A stretch of DNA of 20,148 nucleotides, taken from NCBI GenBank assembly GCA_036493755.1, contig DASXPG010000190.1, positions 1-20,148 of the forward strand, read 5' to 3'. Positions 1 to 7,333 of this stretch are shown here, one piece after another. Below the pieces are notes generated by a model. That model was not told the origin of the DNA, did not search any database, and worked only from the letters and a program-made list of their open reading frames with translations. Source of the stretch: DASXPG01 sp036493755. GTDB lineage: Bacteria; Gemmatimonadota; Gemmatimonadetes; Gemmatimonadales; JACORV01. Made by a program: the position numbers and the translations under genes. Every line of letters starts with the position of its first letter. Within the stretch, counting starts at the first letter, position 1.

Positions 1-78
1 GCTTTGCCTCATCCCACGCATCGCATCTCGCTCGCCTATACCGTGCAAGACGGCATCCGCAGCCTGGATTGCTCGTGA
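1..78 (+). CDS. C-terminal tail of an unidentified protein (partial)
   Basis: A reading frame is open from the first base to a TGA at 76-78 and encodes the last 25 residues of a protein, ending in the residues RSLDCS. The stop overlaps the GTG start proposed for tsaB (GTGA, 75-78), the same style of coupling seen at many junctions in this window, which supports it being a real gene end. Too little is present to name it. tsaE often sits next to tsaB, so a TsaE tail is possible, but I see no diagnostic motif. Confidence 0.5.
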   Translation, partial: ALPHPTHRISLAYTVQDGIRSLDCS

Positions 79-716
79 GCGCTTCGCCCTTCGCGCTTCG
101 CCCTTCGGCATTGCTGCTGTCCATCGATTCGGCGACCGATCGCCCGACTCTCGCGATCGGCGCGCCGGGGCGCTCGATCGATGAGCGCGTCATCCCGCAG
201 CGTCACGATCTTTCGCGCGACATCGACAGCGCGGCGCGCGCGCTCCTCGAGGCCCACGGCGGTTCGGAATCGTTAGGCGGTGTGCTGGTCGCCGACGGGC
301 CGGGCTCGTTCACCGGGCTCCGGATCGGGATCGCCTTCGCCAAGGGTGTCGTCGGTGCGCTGCGAATTCCGCTTTTCGCGGCGCCCTCGATGATGGGCGC
401 GGCGCTCGGTGTTGCCCATGGACCGACCGTCGTGGAGTACGATGCCCTGCGCGGAGACGTCTATCGCGCCGTGTATCACTTTACCGCTGATGCGGTACGG
501 ACCATCCAGGCTCCTCAGGTGGTTCCCAGCTCGCCGCCGGCCGATCCGGGTTTCGCGCGTGCCTTCGCGGATCGTGCGTCGGCGGCAGCGCTGCTGGGAC
601 TGATGGGGCTGCCCGGCGGAGTGGAACCGGTGGAGCATCCCGGCGCCTGGCAGCCCTCCTATGGCCGGCTCGCCGAAGCCGAGGCGCGGCGGCTGGCACG
701 ACATGCCGGCGCCTGA
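75..716 (+). CDS. tsaB: tRNA threonylcarbamoyladenosine biosynthesis protein TsaB
   Basis: TsaB (YeaZ) is an actin-fold partner of TsaD in the cytoplasmic complex that adds threonylcarbamoyl to A37 of ANN-decoding tRNAs. The family signature DGPGSFTGLRIG starts at about residue 74, and the N-terminal LLLSIDSATD strand matches the family's opening ATPase-fold strand. Length from the chosen start is 213 residues, normal for the family. I chose GTG at 75 because it overlaps the upstream stop by four bases. TTG at 69 is also in frame, and TTG at 111 would give a more typical TsaB N-terminus, so the start is uncertain. The 3' end overlaps rimI by 14 bases. The Leu-Gly pair after residue 66 uses a TTA codon inside a CGTTAGGC octamer. 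Confidence 0.9.
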   Translation: MSASPFALRPSALLLSIDSATDRPTLAIGAPGRSIDERVIPQRHDLSRDIDSAARALLEAHGGSESLGGVLVADGPGSFTGLRIGIAFAKGVVGALRIPLFAAPSMMGAALGVAHGPTVVEYDALRGDVYRAVYHFTADAVRTIQAPQVVPSSPPADPGFARAFADRASAAALLGLMGLPGGVEPVEHPGAWQPSYGRLAEAEARRLARHAGA

Positions 717-1167
717 GCTGCGGCCGCTCACCGATGCCGATCTCGATCGCGTCACCGCCATCGAGCGCGACACCTTCGCCGATCCCTGGACCAGGAAATC
801 ATTCGCGCAGATGATCGGCCAGCGTCACGTCCGCGCCATCGCGGCGTGTGAAACGATGCTGGTCGGTTACGCGCTGGGCACCATCGCCGCCGACGAGGGC
901 GAGGTACTCAACATCGCGGTCGCGAAAGCATCACAGGGCAAAGGGGTAGGCCGTCTACTGCTCGAGGCGCTCCTTGAGGAGCTCCGGCAGGGGGATGCCG
1001 GCAGTGCCTACCTCGAAGTTCGGCGGTCGAACCAGGCCGCAATCGGACTCTATCGGGCAGTCGGTTTCCGCCCCCTTGGGGTGAGACCCGCGTACTACGC
1101 CTCCCCGCGGGAGGATGCCCTGACAATGGCTTTGGAACTTGGGTCACAAACCGCAAAGAAAGGGTAA
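703..1167 (+). CDS. rimI: Ribosomal protein S18-alanine N-acetyltransferase RimI (GNAT family)
   Basis: RimI transfers an acetyl group from acetyl-CoA to the N-terminal alanine of ribosomal protein S18. The 154-residue protein has the GNAT acetyl-CoA loop SQGKGVG at about residues 77-83, followed by the helix LLLEALLEEL. It also has the family block YLEVRRSNQAAIGLY and the C-terminal GVRPAYY segment, whose tyrosines (about 131-132) match the catalytic tyrosine region of RimI. An earlier in-frame ATG at 661 would add 14 poorly conserved residues. I chose 703 because translation then begins just before the conserved strand LRPLTDADLDRV. Overlap with tsaB and the usual tsaB-rimI pairing support the call. 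A 91-base gap follows, so the transcript probably ends or weakens before ssb. Confidence 0.92.
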   Translation: MPAPELRPLTDADLDRVTAIERDTFADPWTRKSFAQMIGQRHVRAIAACETMLVGYALGTIAADEGEVLNIAVAKASQGKGVGRLLLEALLEELRQGDAGSAYLEVRRSNQAAIGLYRAVGFRPLGVRPAYYASPREDALTMALELGSQTAKKG

Positions 1168-1185
1168 AGGATCGCATGAAATTGG

Positions 1186-1215
1186 TTGACAAAAGCCGTT
1201 GTCATTTCCTAACTT
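1186..1215 (+). promoter_or_regulatory. Candidate sigma-70-type promoter for the ssb/tol-pal run
   Basis: A perfect TTGACA lies at 1186-1191. TAACTT lies at 1210-1215, 18 bases downstream, and keeps the first, second and last bases of the -10 consensus. The site is in the only sizeable non-coding gap (1168-1258) before an eleven-gene run and is locally AT-richer than its surroundings. Transcription would start near 1222, giving a leader of about 37 bases before ssb. Inferred from sequence only. Confidence 0.5.
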
Positions 1216-1258
1216 GGGGTCTGTTCGTGGTTGCCGTGGTAAGAGCGAGGAGCACGCT

Positions 1259-1765
1259 ATGAGTCGCAGTTTGAACAAGGTCATGTTGATCGGGAATCTG
1301 GGTGCAGACCCCGAAATCCGGACCATTCCGAGCGGGTCCCGGGTGGCCAGTTTCTCACTGGCAACCAGCCGGACCTGGAACTCCGCCGCCGGCCAGAAGC
1401 AGGAGAAGACCGAGTGGCACAAATGTGAGGTCTGGAACGCCCGCCGCGACGGCCCGGGTCTGGTCGAGGTGGTCGAGAAGTACCTGAAAAAGGGCGACAA
1501 GGTCTACGTCGAAGGGAGCATCGAGTACCGCTCCTACGAAGACAAGAAAGACGGCGTCACGAAGTACATCACCGAGATCAAGGTGCGCGATCTCGTCATG
1601 CTCGGTGGTCGGAGCGACGGGATGGGCGGCGAGGGCGGGGGGCGGCGTGCTGCCGCCCCCGCGGCCATGCCGGCGGGGAAAGAAGGCGGGAAGCCCAAGC
1701 CGGGCGACCCGTTCGCGGACTACCCGGAGGCACTTGATGAGGAGGACGACGATCTTCCGTTCTAG
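1259..1765 (+). CDS. ssb: Single-stranded DNA-binding protein SSB
   Basis: SSB coats single-stranded DNA in replication and repair and recruits partners through its acidic C-terminal tip. The 168-residue protein opens with LNKVMLIGNLGADPEIR and continues through EKTEWHKCEVWN and KGDKVYVEGSIEYRSY, all hallmarks of the bacterial SSB OB-fold (about residues 1-112). A Gly/Ala-rich linker leads to the tip DEEDDDLPF, the canonical partner-binding end. The ATG at 1259 is preceded by GAGGAG at 1247-1252 with six-base spacing, which settles the start even though the frame is open farther upstream. The coding sequence for the tip overlaps the start of the next gene by 29 bases. Confidence 0.97.
   Translation: MSRSLNKVMLIGNLGADPEIRTIPSGSRVASFSLATSRTWNSAAGQKQEKTEWHKCEVWNARRDGPGLVEVVEKYLKKGDKVYVEGSIEYRSYEDKKDGVTKYITEIKVRDLVMLGGRSDGMGGEGGGRRAAAPAAMPAGKEGGKPKPGDPFADYPEALDEEDDDLPF
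1726..1730 (+). promoter_or_regulatory. Internal ribosome binding site for the LysM gene inside ssb
   Basis: GGAGG sits six bases before ATG 1737, within the 3' end of ssb. It selects this ATG over the upstream start codons open in the same frame, which would run antiparallel to no known domain and lie entirely inside ssb. It also implies translational coupling to ssb. Confidence 0.65.
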
Positions 1766-3110
1766 TCTGGCGGCACTCGCCGCCCTGACCGCCGGCGCGG
1801 TTTCCATTGCGACGGCACAGATCCCGGTTCAACGCTCGATCACGCAGGCCCAGCAGGCGCAACAGGGGCAGCGTTCTGCTCCCCCCGCGGCGCCGGTGCC
1901 CGCGGACCGGAGCGGCGCCGTGCAAATGGGCGGCTCTGGTGCGGTGCAGATGGGCGGAGCGTCGGGCGCGCAGCCCGTGTCCTCCACTCCCGCCACGCAC
2001 ACCGTCGCACCGGGCGAAACCCTCTGGGGTCTGGCTCAGACCTATCTCGGCGACCCCATGCTGTGGCCGGAGATCTACCGGCTCAACACCACGGTCATCG
2101 AAGATCCGCACTGGATCTATCCGGGCGAGGAGCTCCGTCTTAGCGGAGCGACCGCGGCGCAGCCCGCGGCCGATACGTCGGCCACGGCGGCGCCCAGCGC
2201 TACGGCGACTGCTCCCGCCGCCGACACGGCGGTCACGGTCTCGCCGCAGAGCCAGACGGTGACGCTGACGCCATCCACAGATTCGTCGCGCCAGGTCACG
2301 CCGGAGCAGCAGCAACCGACCGGTGTGGCGCCGTTGAACGGGCCGACGATCTTCAGCGAACGCCCGGCGCGCAATCGCAGCGCCCCGAGCATCGAGGTCG
2401 CCAGTGCGCGCGCCTATCGCGCCGTGCGCGAGGGCGAGTACTTCTCGTCCGGCTTCCTTACCGAGAATCAGCCGCTTCCCTCCGGCCGCATCGTGAACAC
2501 CGCCGGAGAGACGCGCGGTCAGCGCGGCCATCACACCGCCCAGCTCTACGAGAGCGTCGTGGTCGCCCCGCCTCCGGGCGATCCTCCGCAGGCCGGCGAT
2601 ATGCTGCTGTCCTTCGTGCGCACCGAGGATCTCGGCGAATTCGGCCAGATCGTTCTTCCCACCGGCCTGATCAAAGTCACCGGACCAGCGGGAACCGGAA
2701 ACAACCTGATCGCCGGCGAGGTCGTCCGGATTTACGCCCCGGTTGAAGACAGCCAGGAAGTCCTCAAGGTCCAGCCGTTCGTCAATAATTCGAATCTTCG
2801 CGCTGAGCCGGTGACGGGCGGCGTCGAGGGCCACGTCATTCGTCTTCGCGACGCGCGGAATACCGCCATGCTGCAGGACGTGATGTTCATCGACAAGGGC
2901 GCCAACGACGGCCTGCGCCTCGGCGACATCTTGCAGGTCTACGCGGTGCGCACCGACCCGGAGCATCCGGGAAGCTTCGAGCAGGATCAGGCGCGCGCCA
3001 TCATCGTCAGCACACGGTCAAGGACCGCCACGGCGGTCATCGTCGAGCTCTACCGCGGTGATGTGTCGTCGCGGTCGCAGGTCCGGCAGGTGCGCCGGAT
3101 GCCTTCCTGA
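1737..3110 (+). CDS. Exported LysM-domain protein
   Basis: The protein (457 residues) starts with a Sec-type signal peptide: basic MRR, a hydrophobic LAALAALTAGAVSI core, and a likely cleavage after ATA near residue 27. A Gln/Ala/Pro-rich stretch follows. At about residues 87-136 is one LysM domain, recognisable from HTVAPGETLWGLAQTYLGD, the segment LWPEIYRLN and the closing WIYPGEELRLSG. LysM binds the glycan backbone of peptidoglycan. A low-complexity Thr/Ala/Ser linker leads to a C-terminal region of about 290 residues that I cannot assign to a family. It is rich in beta-strand-like segments and contains RLRDARNTAMLQDVMFIDKG and GDILQVYAVR. Translation is coupled to ssb (29-base overlap) and the gene runs into an epimerase. 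Its place ahead of tol-pal suggests an envelope role. Confidence 0.85.
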   Translation: MRRTTIFRSSLAALAALTAGAVSIATAQIPVQRSITQAQQAQQGQRSAPPAAPVPADRSGAVQMGGSGAVQMGGASGAQPVSSTPATHTVAPGETLWGLAQTYLGDPMLWPEIYRLNTTVIEDPHWIYPGEELRLSGATAAQPAADTSATAAPSATATAPAADTAVTVSPQSQTVTLTPSTDSSRQVTPEQQQPTGVAPLNGPTIFSERPARNRSAPSIEVASARAYRAVREGEYFSSGFLTENQPLPSGRIVNTAGETRGQRGHHTAQLYESVVVAPPPGDPPQAGDMLLSFVRTEDLGEFGQIVLPTGLIKVTGPAGTGNNLIAGEVVRIYAPVEDSQEVLKVQPFVNNSNLRAEPVTGGVEGHVIRLRDARNTAMLQDVMFIDKGANDGLRLGDILQVYAVRTDPEHPGSFEQDQARAIIVSTRSRTATAVIVELYRGDVSSRSQVRQVRRMPS

Positions 3111-4063
3111 CGGCGAATCATCGTGTAGTCGTCACCGGCGGGGCCGGTTTCATCGGCTCCCACGTGGCCGACGCGTATCTCGCTGCGGGCTGGGATGTCA
3201 CGGTCATCGACAACCTGGCCCGCGGCAAGGCCGAACAGGTGCCGCGTTCCGCCTCTTTCAAGCGCTACGATATCGGATCATCCGAGGCCCAGGACCTGGT
3301 CCGCAGCGGCGGATTCGAGGTGCTGGTCCACCTCGCCGCCCAGATCGACGTGCGCATTTCGGTGGCCGATCCCATCCTCGATGCCGAAGAGAATCTCCTC
3401 GCGCTGCTGAATCTCCTCGAGGGTGCGCGGCAGGGCGGGGTGCGCCGCGTGATTTTCTCGAGCTCGGGTGGCGTGGTCTACGGCGAGGGAACGCCGCCGC
3501 ACATCGAGTCGGCCGCCAAGCTGCCGATCTCGCCCTACGGCGTGACCAAGCTCGCCGCCGAGTTCTATCTCCACGTGTATCGCACCCTGTACAATCTCGA
3601 AGCGATCTGCCTGCGCTATTCCAACGTGTACGGGCCGCGCCAGGATCCCCACGGCGAGGCCGGCGTGGTGGCGATCTTCGGGAACAAGCTGCGCACCAGC
3701 CAGCCGATCACCATCTTCGGCGACGGCAAGCAGACCCGCGACTACGTGTTCGTCGGTGATGTCGCCCGCGCGAATCTGCTCGCCGCGACCGCGACCCCGC
3801 CGGGGGCGGATGGCACGGTGGATCCCTGGGGGATCAACATCGGCACCAATACCGAAACCTCGGTGACGGCGCTGGCCGAAACGATGATGAAGGCCACCGG
3901 CGTCAACGTGCCCATCAGCTATGCGGCGCCTCGTCCCGGCGAGCTGCAGCGCAGCTCGCTCCAGATCGGCAAGGCCGCCAAGGTCCTCGGCTGGAAACCC
4001 GAAGTGCCGTTGCTCGATGGCCTCAAGCGCACGTACGACTGGATCGTGAAGGACGCCGGGTGA
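3107..4063 (+). CDS. NAD-dependent sugar-nucleotide epimerase/dehydratase (UDP-glucose 4-epimerase-like)
   Basis: An extended short-chain dehydrogenase acting on a nucleotide sugar, probably feeding polysaccharide or LPS synthesis. The NAD-binding motif GGAGFIG (about residues 11-17) follows a VVVTG strand. The catalytic region has SSSGGVVYG and YGVTK (Tyr144, Lys148), then RYSNVYGPRQDP and DGKQTRDYVFVGDVARA, typical of GalE-like enzymes. The first ATG, GTG or TTG in frame is GTG 3164, which would remove the whole NAD motif. The frame upstream is open to a TGA at 3059-3061, and the only plausible earlier initiator is CTG 3107, which overlaps the LysM stop as CTGA. I therefore start at CTG. 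Length is then 318 residues, normal for the family. The stop overlaps tolQ by four bases (GTGA). The exact substrate cannot be read from sequence. Confidence 0.88.
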   Translation: MTANHRVVVTGGAGFIGSHVADAYLAAGWDVTVIDNLARGKAEQVPRSASFKRYDIGSSEAQDLVRSGGFEVLVHLAAQIDVRISVADPILDAEENLLALLNLLEGARQGGVRRVIFSSSGGVVYGEGTPPHIESAAKLPISPYGVTKLAAEFYLHVYRTLYNLEAICLRYSNVYGPRQDPHGEAGVVAIFGNKLRTSQPITIFGDGKQTRDYVFVGDVARANLLAATATPPGADGTVDPWGINIGTNTETSVTALAETMMKATGVNVPISYAAPRPGELQRSSLQIGKAAKVLGWKPEVPLLDGLKRTYDWIVKDAG

Positions 4064-4767
4064 TTCAGGCCGGGCGTGCGGTCCCGACGTCGCCGTGGGA
4101 GCTGGTCGTGACGTCGAGCACCGAGACCAAAGTCGTCCTGGCGGTGCTGGTCGTTTTCTCGCTGGTCTCGTGGTTCCTCATCGTCGCCAAGGCGTGGCAG
4201 TTCCAGCGGATCAAGCAGGCCGGAAGATCCTTCTTCCGGGCCGTGGCCCACGCCACAAGGCTGGCCGAGGCACGGCAGGCGGTCGGCATCCTTCCCCCCA
4301 ATCCGTACACCCGCCTCTTCAATGAAGGAACCACTTTCTACGGCGAGCTGGTCCCGGGCGGGGTCGATGCCGAGGCGCACCAGGCGCCACGGCTGACCTC
4401 CAGCCAGCTCGAAGCGCTGCGGATGGTGCTCGAGACGCAGGTCGACGCCGAGCACGACCAGCTGGGCAAATGGATTCCGTGGCTGGCCACGTTCGGCTCG
4501 GTGAGCCCGCTGCTCGGACTGTTAGGCACGGTGCTGGGTGTGATGGATGCCTTCATCGGGATCGCGACGAGCGGCGCGGGGAATCTCGCCGCGGTCGCGC
4601 CGGGCGTCGCGGAGGCGCTGGTCGCCACCGTCGCCGGTCTCGCCGTCGCGGTGCCGTCGGTGATGGCGTACAACATCTTCACCGCCCGCCAGAATTTTGT
4701 CGCCGCCGAGCTGGAGGGTTTTGCGCGCGAGATGATCGTCACCCTGGCGCGCGAAGGGCGGCTCTAG
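4060..4767 (+). CDS. tolQ: Tol-Pal proton channel subunit TolQ (MotA/TolQ/ExbB family)
   Basis: TolQ forms the inner-membrane proton channel with TolR and powers TolA, which links to the outer membrane during division. The 235-residue protein has the family's three membrane segments: about residues 25-46 (VVLAVLVVFSLVSWFLIVAK), 139-169 (from IPWLATFGSVSPLLGLLGTV) and 179-207 (from VAPGVAEALVATVAGLAVAV). The second and third carry the conserved Gly/Thr/Pro pattern of the channel. GTG 4060 overlaps the epimerase stop by four bases. ExbB is the close alternative, but the following tolR-tolA-tolB-pal-cpoB order settles it as TolQ. A TTA codon in the second segment lies inside a TGTTAGGC octamer. 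Confidence 0.94.
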   Translation: MIQAGRAVPTSPWELVVTSSTETKVVLAVLVVFSLVSWFLIVAKAWQFQRIKQAGRSFFRAVAHATRLAEARQAVGILPPNPYTRLFNEGTTFYGELVPGGVDAEAHQAPRLTSSQLEALRMVLETQVDAEHDQLGKWIPWLATFGSVSPLLGLLGTVLGVMDAFIGIATSGAGNLAAVAPGVAEALVATVAGLAVAVPSVMAYNIFTARQNFVAAELEGFAREMIVTLAREGRL

Positions 4768-5178
4768 ATGCGCCGCTCGCGCCGCACCCGGGCGCATCTC
4801 AACGCCGACATCAACGTCACCTCGCTGGTGGATGTCGCTTTCGTGTTGCTCATCATCTTCATGATCGCGGCGCCGATGATGCAGGGCGGGGTCCAGGTGC
4901 GGCTGCCGGTCGCATCGGCGCGGCCGCTCGAATCGCACGAGGGGATCGTGGTGACGGTGAACCGGCAGGGCAGGGTGTTCGTGGACGAAGCCGGCTTCAG
5001 CTACGACGAGTTCCGCGCCGGCTTTCGCGCGCTGGTCTCGCGCCGGCGGCCCAGCGGCATCTATCTGCGCGCCGACCGCGGCGCGCCTTACGGCGACGTC
5101 GTCCGCGTCCTCGGCGTGATCCGCACCGCCGGCGTCGAGAATGTCGGCCTGGTGACGGAGCCCGAAGAGGTCCCGTGA
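4768..5178 (+). CDS. tolR: Tol-Pal proton channel subunit TolR (ExbD/TolR family)
   Basis: TolR is the partner of TolQ: a single-span inner-membrane protein with a periplasmic domain that contacts peptidoglycan. The 136-residue protein has a short basic cytoplasmic head (MRRSRRTR), then the family's membrane helix from about residue 17 in NVTSLVDVAFVLLIIFMIAA. Asp22 is placed like the proton-carrying aspartate of TolR/ExbD. The periplasmic part (about 45-136) carries the usual GIVVTVNRQGRVFVDE and ADRGAPYGDVVRVLGVIRTAG blocks. The ATG follows the tolQ stop directly (TAGATG), so the two are probably translated by the same ribosomes. Confidence 0.95.
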   Translation: MRRSRRTRAHLNADINVTSLVDVAFVLLIIFMIAAPMMQGGVQVRLPVASARPLESHEGIVVTVNRQGRVFVDEAGFSYDEFRAGFRALVSRRRPSGIYLRADRGAPYGDVVRVLGVIRTAGVENVGLVTEPEEVP

Positions 5179-5972
5179 AACCGTGGTCGGACCGCGCGGC
5201 GGGGTCCATCGGCCGTGGCGCGGGCGTAGCGGGTTCGCTGGTGCTGCATGGCGCGCTGGTGGTGTCGTTCGTTGCCCTGGGCCGGCAGCCGACGCATGCG
5301 CGCGCCCTGCCGGCGTACCGGGTCCAGCTGATCGCCGCGCCGCGGGCCGAGGTCGCTTCCGAGCAGCCGACGCCGGGCGAAGTCCAGCCGGCCGCGCCGG
5401 CCCCGGCTCCCGCGCCGCCACCGCCGCCGCCGCCGCCGGCGTCCAAGACAACGCCGAAGGCTGTCACCCATGCGCCGACTCGAGCTCCGGCTCCTGCACC
5501 AGCCCCAGCTCCTTCTGCCCCTGCTACGAGGCCCACCGGGAGACCAGCGGCGGCACCTGTGCCTGCCCATGCGCCTGCTTCTTCTGTCCCTGCGTCTGCC
5601 CCTCCTGCCACCTCTCCGAATACTTCAGTAACAGGAGGTACAGGCACAGATGCCGCGACCATCAAGACCGAGGGAGTCGATTTTCCCTTTCCGGGGTATC
5701 TACGAAATCTCGTAGCCCAGGTATACCGGCGGTGGCGACCGCCAGGCGGCAACACCGACCTCGAAGCGGAGATGCTCTTCTTCGTGCATCGTGACGGCTC
5801 CATCTCGGGCCTTCAGTTTGTTCGTCGGTCCGGGTCGTTCGCGTTCGATCTCGAGGCGCAGGGTGCCGTCGAGGCCGCGTCGCGTGCGAGCGCCTTCGGC
5901 ACGCTGCCTACCGGCTACGGTCCCGATGTGCTGCCGGTGTCGTTCTTCTTCAGCCCGAAAGCGATCCGATGA
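5175..5972 (+). CDS. tolA: TolA/TonB-like energy transducer
   Basis: Sits where tolA is expected. The 265-residue protein starts at GTG 5175, overlapping the tolR stop as GTGA. It has one N-terminal membrane helix (about residues 17-36) containing Ser21-X3-His25. That spacing matches the Ser/His pair that TolA and TonB use to couple to TolQ/TolR or ExbB/ExbD. Next is a Pro/Ala linker (about 75-150) long enough to span the periplasm, with a run of Pro near residue 83. A C-terminal domain (about 170-265) includes FPGYLRNLVAQVYRRWRPPG and RDGSISGLQFVRRSG and resembles TonB/TolA C-terminal domains. The linker at about 5461-5640 uses CCT, GCT and CCA codons far more than neighbouring genes. The symbol rests on gene order; the protein is much shorter than E. 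coli TolA and lacks its long helical domain. Confidence 0.85.
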   Translation: MKPWSDRAAGSIGRGAGVAGSLVLHGALVVSFVALGRQPTHARALPAYRVQLIAAPRAEVASEQPTPGEVQPAAPAPAPAPPPPPPPPASKTTPKAVTHAPTRAPAPAPAPAPSAPATRPTGRPAAAPVPAHAPASSVPASAPPATSPNTSVTGGTGTDAATIKTEGVDFPFPGYLRNLVAQVYRRWRPPGGNTDLEAEMLFFVHRDGSISGLQFVRRSGSFAFDLEAQGAVEAASRASAFGTLPTGYGPDVLPVSFFFSPKAIR

Positions 5973-7321
5973 AGTCTGCTGGTTGGCGGATGGCCGTTGG
6001 CAGATGGCCGTTGTCGGTTGGCCGTTGGCCATTGGCCGTGGTGCTTGCCGCCAGCTGCCAGCTGCCAGCGGCCAGCCTCCTGGCCCAGGACAGCACCCAG
6101 AGCGGCGTGCGGGTCGGCATCACCTATGCGCCCGGCACTCGGCCGTCGCTGTCGGTCGTACTCTTCGGCGCCGCGTTGCTCGACAGCGCCAGCGTCACGC
6201 TGGCGCGGGATCTGGAGCAATCGGATCGCTTCGAGATTCTTCCCGCGCCGTCGAGTGCGCGCGACCAGCAGCCGCCGGGACTGAACCTGCAGACGTTCAG
6301 CGCGCTGGGCGCGGCGTATGTGGTGACGCTGTCGGTCGCCGGAAGCGATGTCACCGCCGTGGCGATGGACACCCGAACGGGCCAGGAGGCGACGCGCGTA
6401 CATCTCTTTGCCGCCGATGTCCCCGACAAGCGGCTGGCCGTGCATCGCGGCGCCGATGAGCTGGTCCGCGCGCTGACCGGGCAGCCCGGCATCGCCGCAA
6501 CGAGCGTCCTCTTCGTGCACGAAGGCCGGGTCATGCGGGTCGACGCCGACGGCGCCAACGCGCAGCTGCTGCGCACCGCCGGGTGGCCGTCGCTCTCGCC
6601 GGCGTGGAGCGCCGATGGCCGGCTCTTCGCCTACACCGCCTATGTCCGGAGCGGCGAGCCGATCGTGGTCCAGGATTTTTCCGGGGCGCGGGAAATGATT
6701 CCGGGAACGGAGGATGGGCTCAACATCACGCCGGCCTTTTCTCCCGACGGCCGGCGTCTGGCGTACGCCCACGGTACCGAAGCGGGCACGGATATTTACC
6801 TTTCACAAACGCCCGGCCGTGACGTCCATGACTGGGGGAGGGCGGGCGAGCCGCAGCGGCTGACGGTGGGCCGCGGCGCGGACAATCTTTCGCCCTCATG
6901 GAGTCCCGACGGCGCGCGCATCGCCTTCATCTCCAATCGCGCGCGCACGCCGCAGCTTTACGTGATGGGCGCCGACGGCACCGGACAGGAAGTTCTGGCG
7001 CGGTTCGATTTCGGCGCAACCGGGACGACCAGCGCTCCGTCATGGTCCCCCGACGGTCAACAGATTGCGTTTCACCGCGAGGTCGCCGGCACGCCGCAGG
7101 TCTTCGTGCTCGACGTCGCGACTCGCGCGATCCGCCAGCTCACCGGCTCCTCGCGCAACGAGGATCCGGCCTGGGCGCCGGACAACCGGCACCTGGTGTT
7201 CGTGTCGTCCCGCTCGGGGACTCGCGAGCTGTGGGTCGTGGATGTCGAAACCGGACGGCTGCGCCAGCTGACTCGCGCCGGCGGCGCCAGGCTCCCGGCC
7301 TGGTCCCCCCGCACCAACTAA
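5969..7321 (+). CDS. tolB: Tol-Pal periplasmic beta-propeller protein TolB
   Basis: TolB is periplasmic and binds Pal and TolA. The 450-residue protein has an N-terminal alpha/beta domain (about 45-180, beginning near VRVGITYAPGTRPSLSVVLF) and a C-terminal six-bladed propeller. Its PD40-type blades show repeated SWSPDG or AWAPDN cores, for example SPSWSPDGARIAFISNR, PSWSPDGQQIAFHRE and PAWAPDNRHLVFVSSR. ATG 5969 overlaps the tolA stop as ATGA. The signal region is odd: residues 5-24 repeat GRWPL units and come from a heptanucleotide array, and the true hydrophobic core looks like LAVVLAAS with a likely cleavage after LLA near residue 39. An internal ATG at 5990 is an alternative start. A 12-base gap separates it from pal. 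Confidence 0.94.
   Translation: MKSAGWRMAVGRWPLSVGRWPLAVVLAASCQLPAASLLAQDSTQSGVRVGITYAPGTRPSLSVVLFGAALLDSASVTLARDLEQSDRFEILPAPSSARDQQPPGLNLQTFSALGAAYVVTLSVAGSDVTAVAMDTRTGQEATRVHLFAADVPDKRLAVHRGADELVRALTGQPGIAATSVLFVHEGRVMRVDADGANAQLLRTAGWPSLSPAWSADGRLFAYTAYVRSGEPIVVQDFSGAREMIPGTEDGLNITPAFSPDGRRLAYAHGTEAGTDIYLSQTPGRDVHDWGRAGEPQRLTVGRGADNLSPSWSPDGARIAFISNRARTPQLYVMGADGTGQEVLARFDFGATGTTSAPSWSPDGQQIAFHREVAGTPQVFVLDVATRAIRQLTGSSRNEDPAWAPDNRHLVFVSSRSGTRELWVVDVETGRLRQLTRAGGARLPAWSPRTN
5983..6038 (+). repeat. Degenerate heptanucleotide array at the start of tolB
   Basis: Eight consecutive 7-base units close to TTGGCCG (some ATGGCCG or TTGGCGG), equally readable as four 14-base units, run without a gap. 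They encode the repeated GRWPL segment of the TolB signal region. The units are similar but not identical, so this is an old or decayed expansion. Confidence 0.75.
6050..6077 (+). repeat. Second short heptanucleotide array in the tolB signal region
   Basis: Four 7-base units read GCCAGCT, GCCAGCT, GCCAGCG and GCCAGCC, eleven bases after the first array. They lie in the signal-peptide cleavage region (residues around ASCQLPAAS). The first two units are identical. Confidence 0.7.
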
Positions 7322-7322
7322 A

Positions 7323-7326
7323 GAGG
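7323..7326 (+). promoter_or_regulatory. Ribosome binding site that decides the pal start
   Basis: GAGG lies seven bases before ATG 7334 but only one base before ATG 7328. The spacing favours 7334 as the true start. Confidence 0.6.
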
Positions 7327-7333
7327 TATGGGA

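Noticed and set aside
1596..2966. Long minus-strand open frame (456 codons) opposite the LysM gene
   Set aside because: The translation is Arg/Gly/Ala-rich and low in hydrophobic structure. It mirrors the codon pattern of the real + strand gene, which has a signal peptide, a LysM domain and a ribosome binding site.
4470..5174. Upstream extension of the tolA frame through tolQ and tolR
   Set aside because: The extended translation is Arg-rich nonsense inside two firmly identified genes. The real protein starts at GTG 5175 with a membrane helix.
5983..6077. CRISPR-like reading of the repeats in tolB
   Set aside because: Units are 7 bases and contiguous, with no spacers, and lie in coding sequence.
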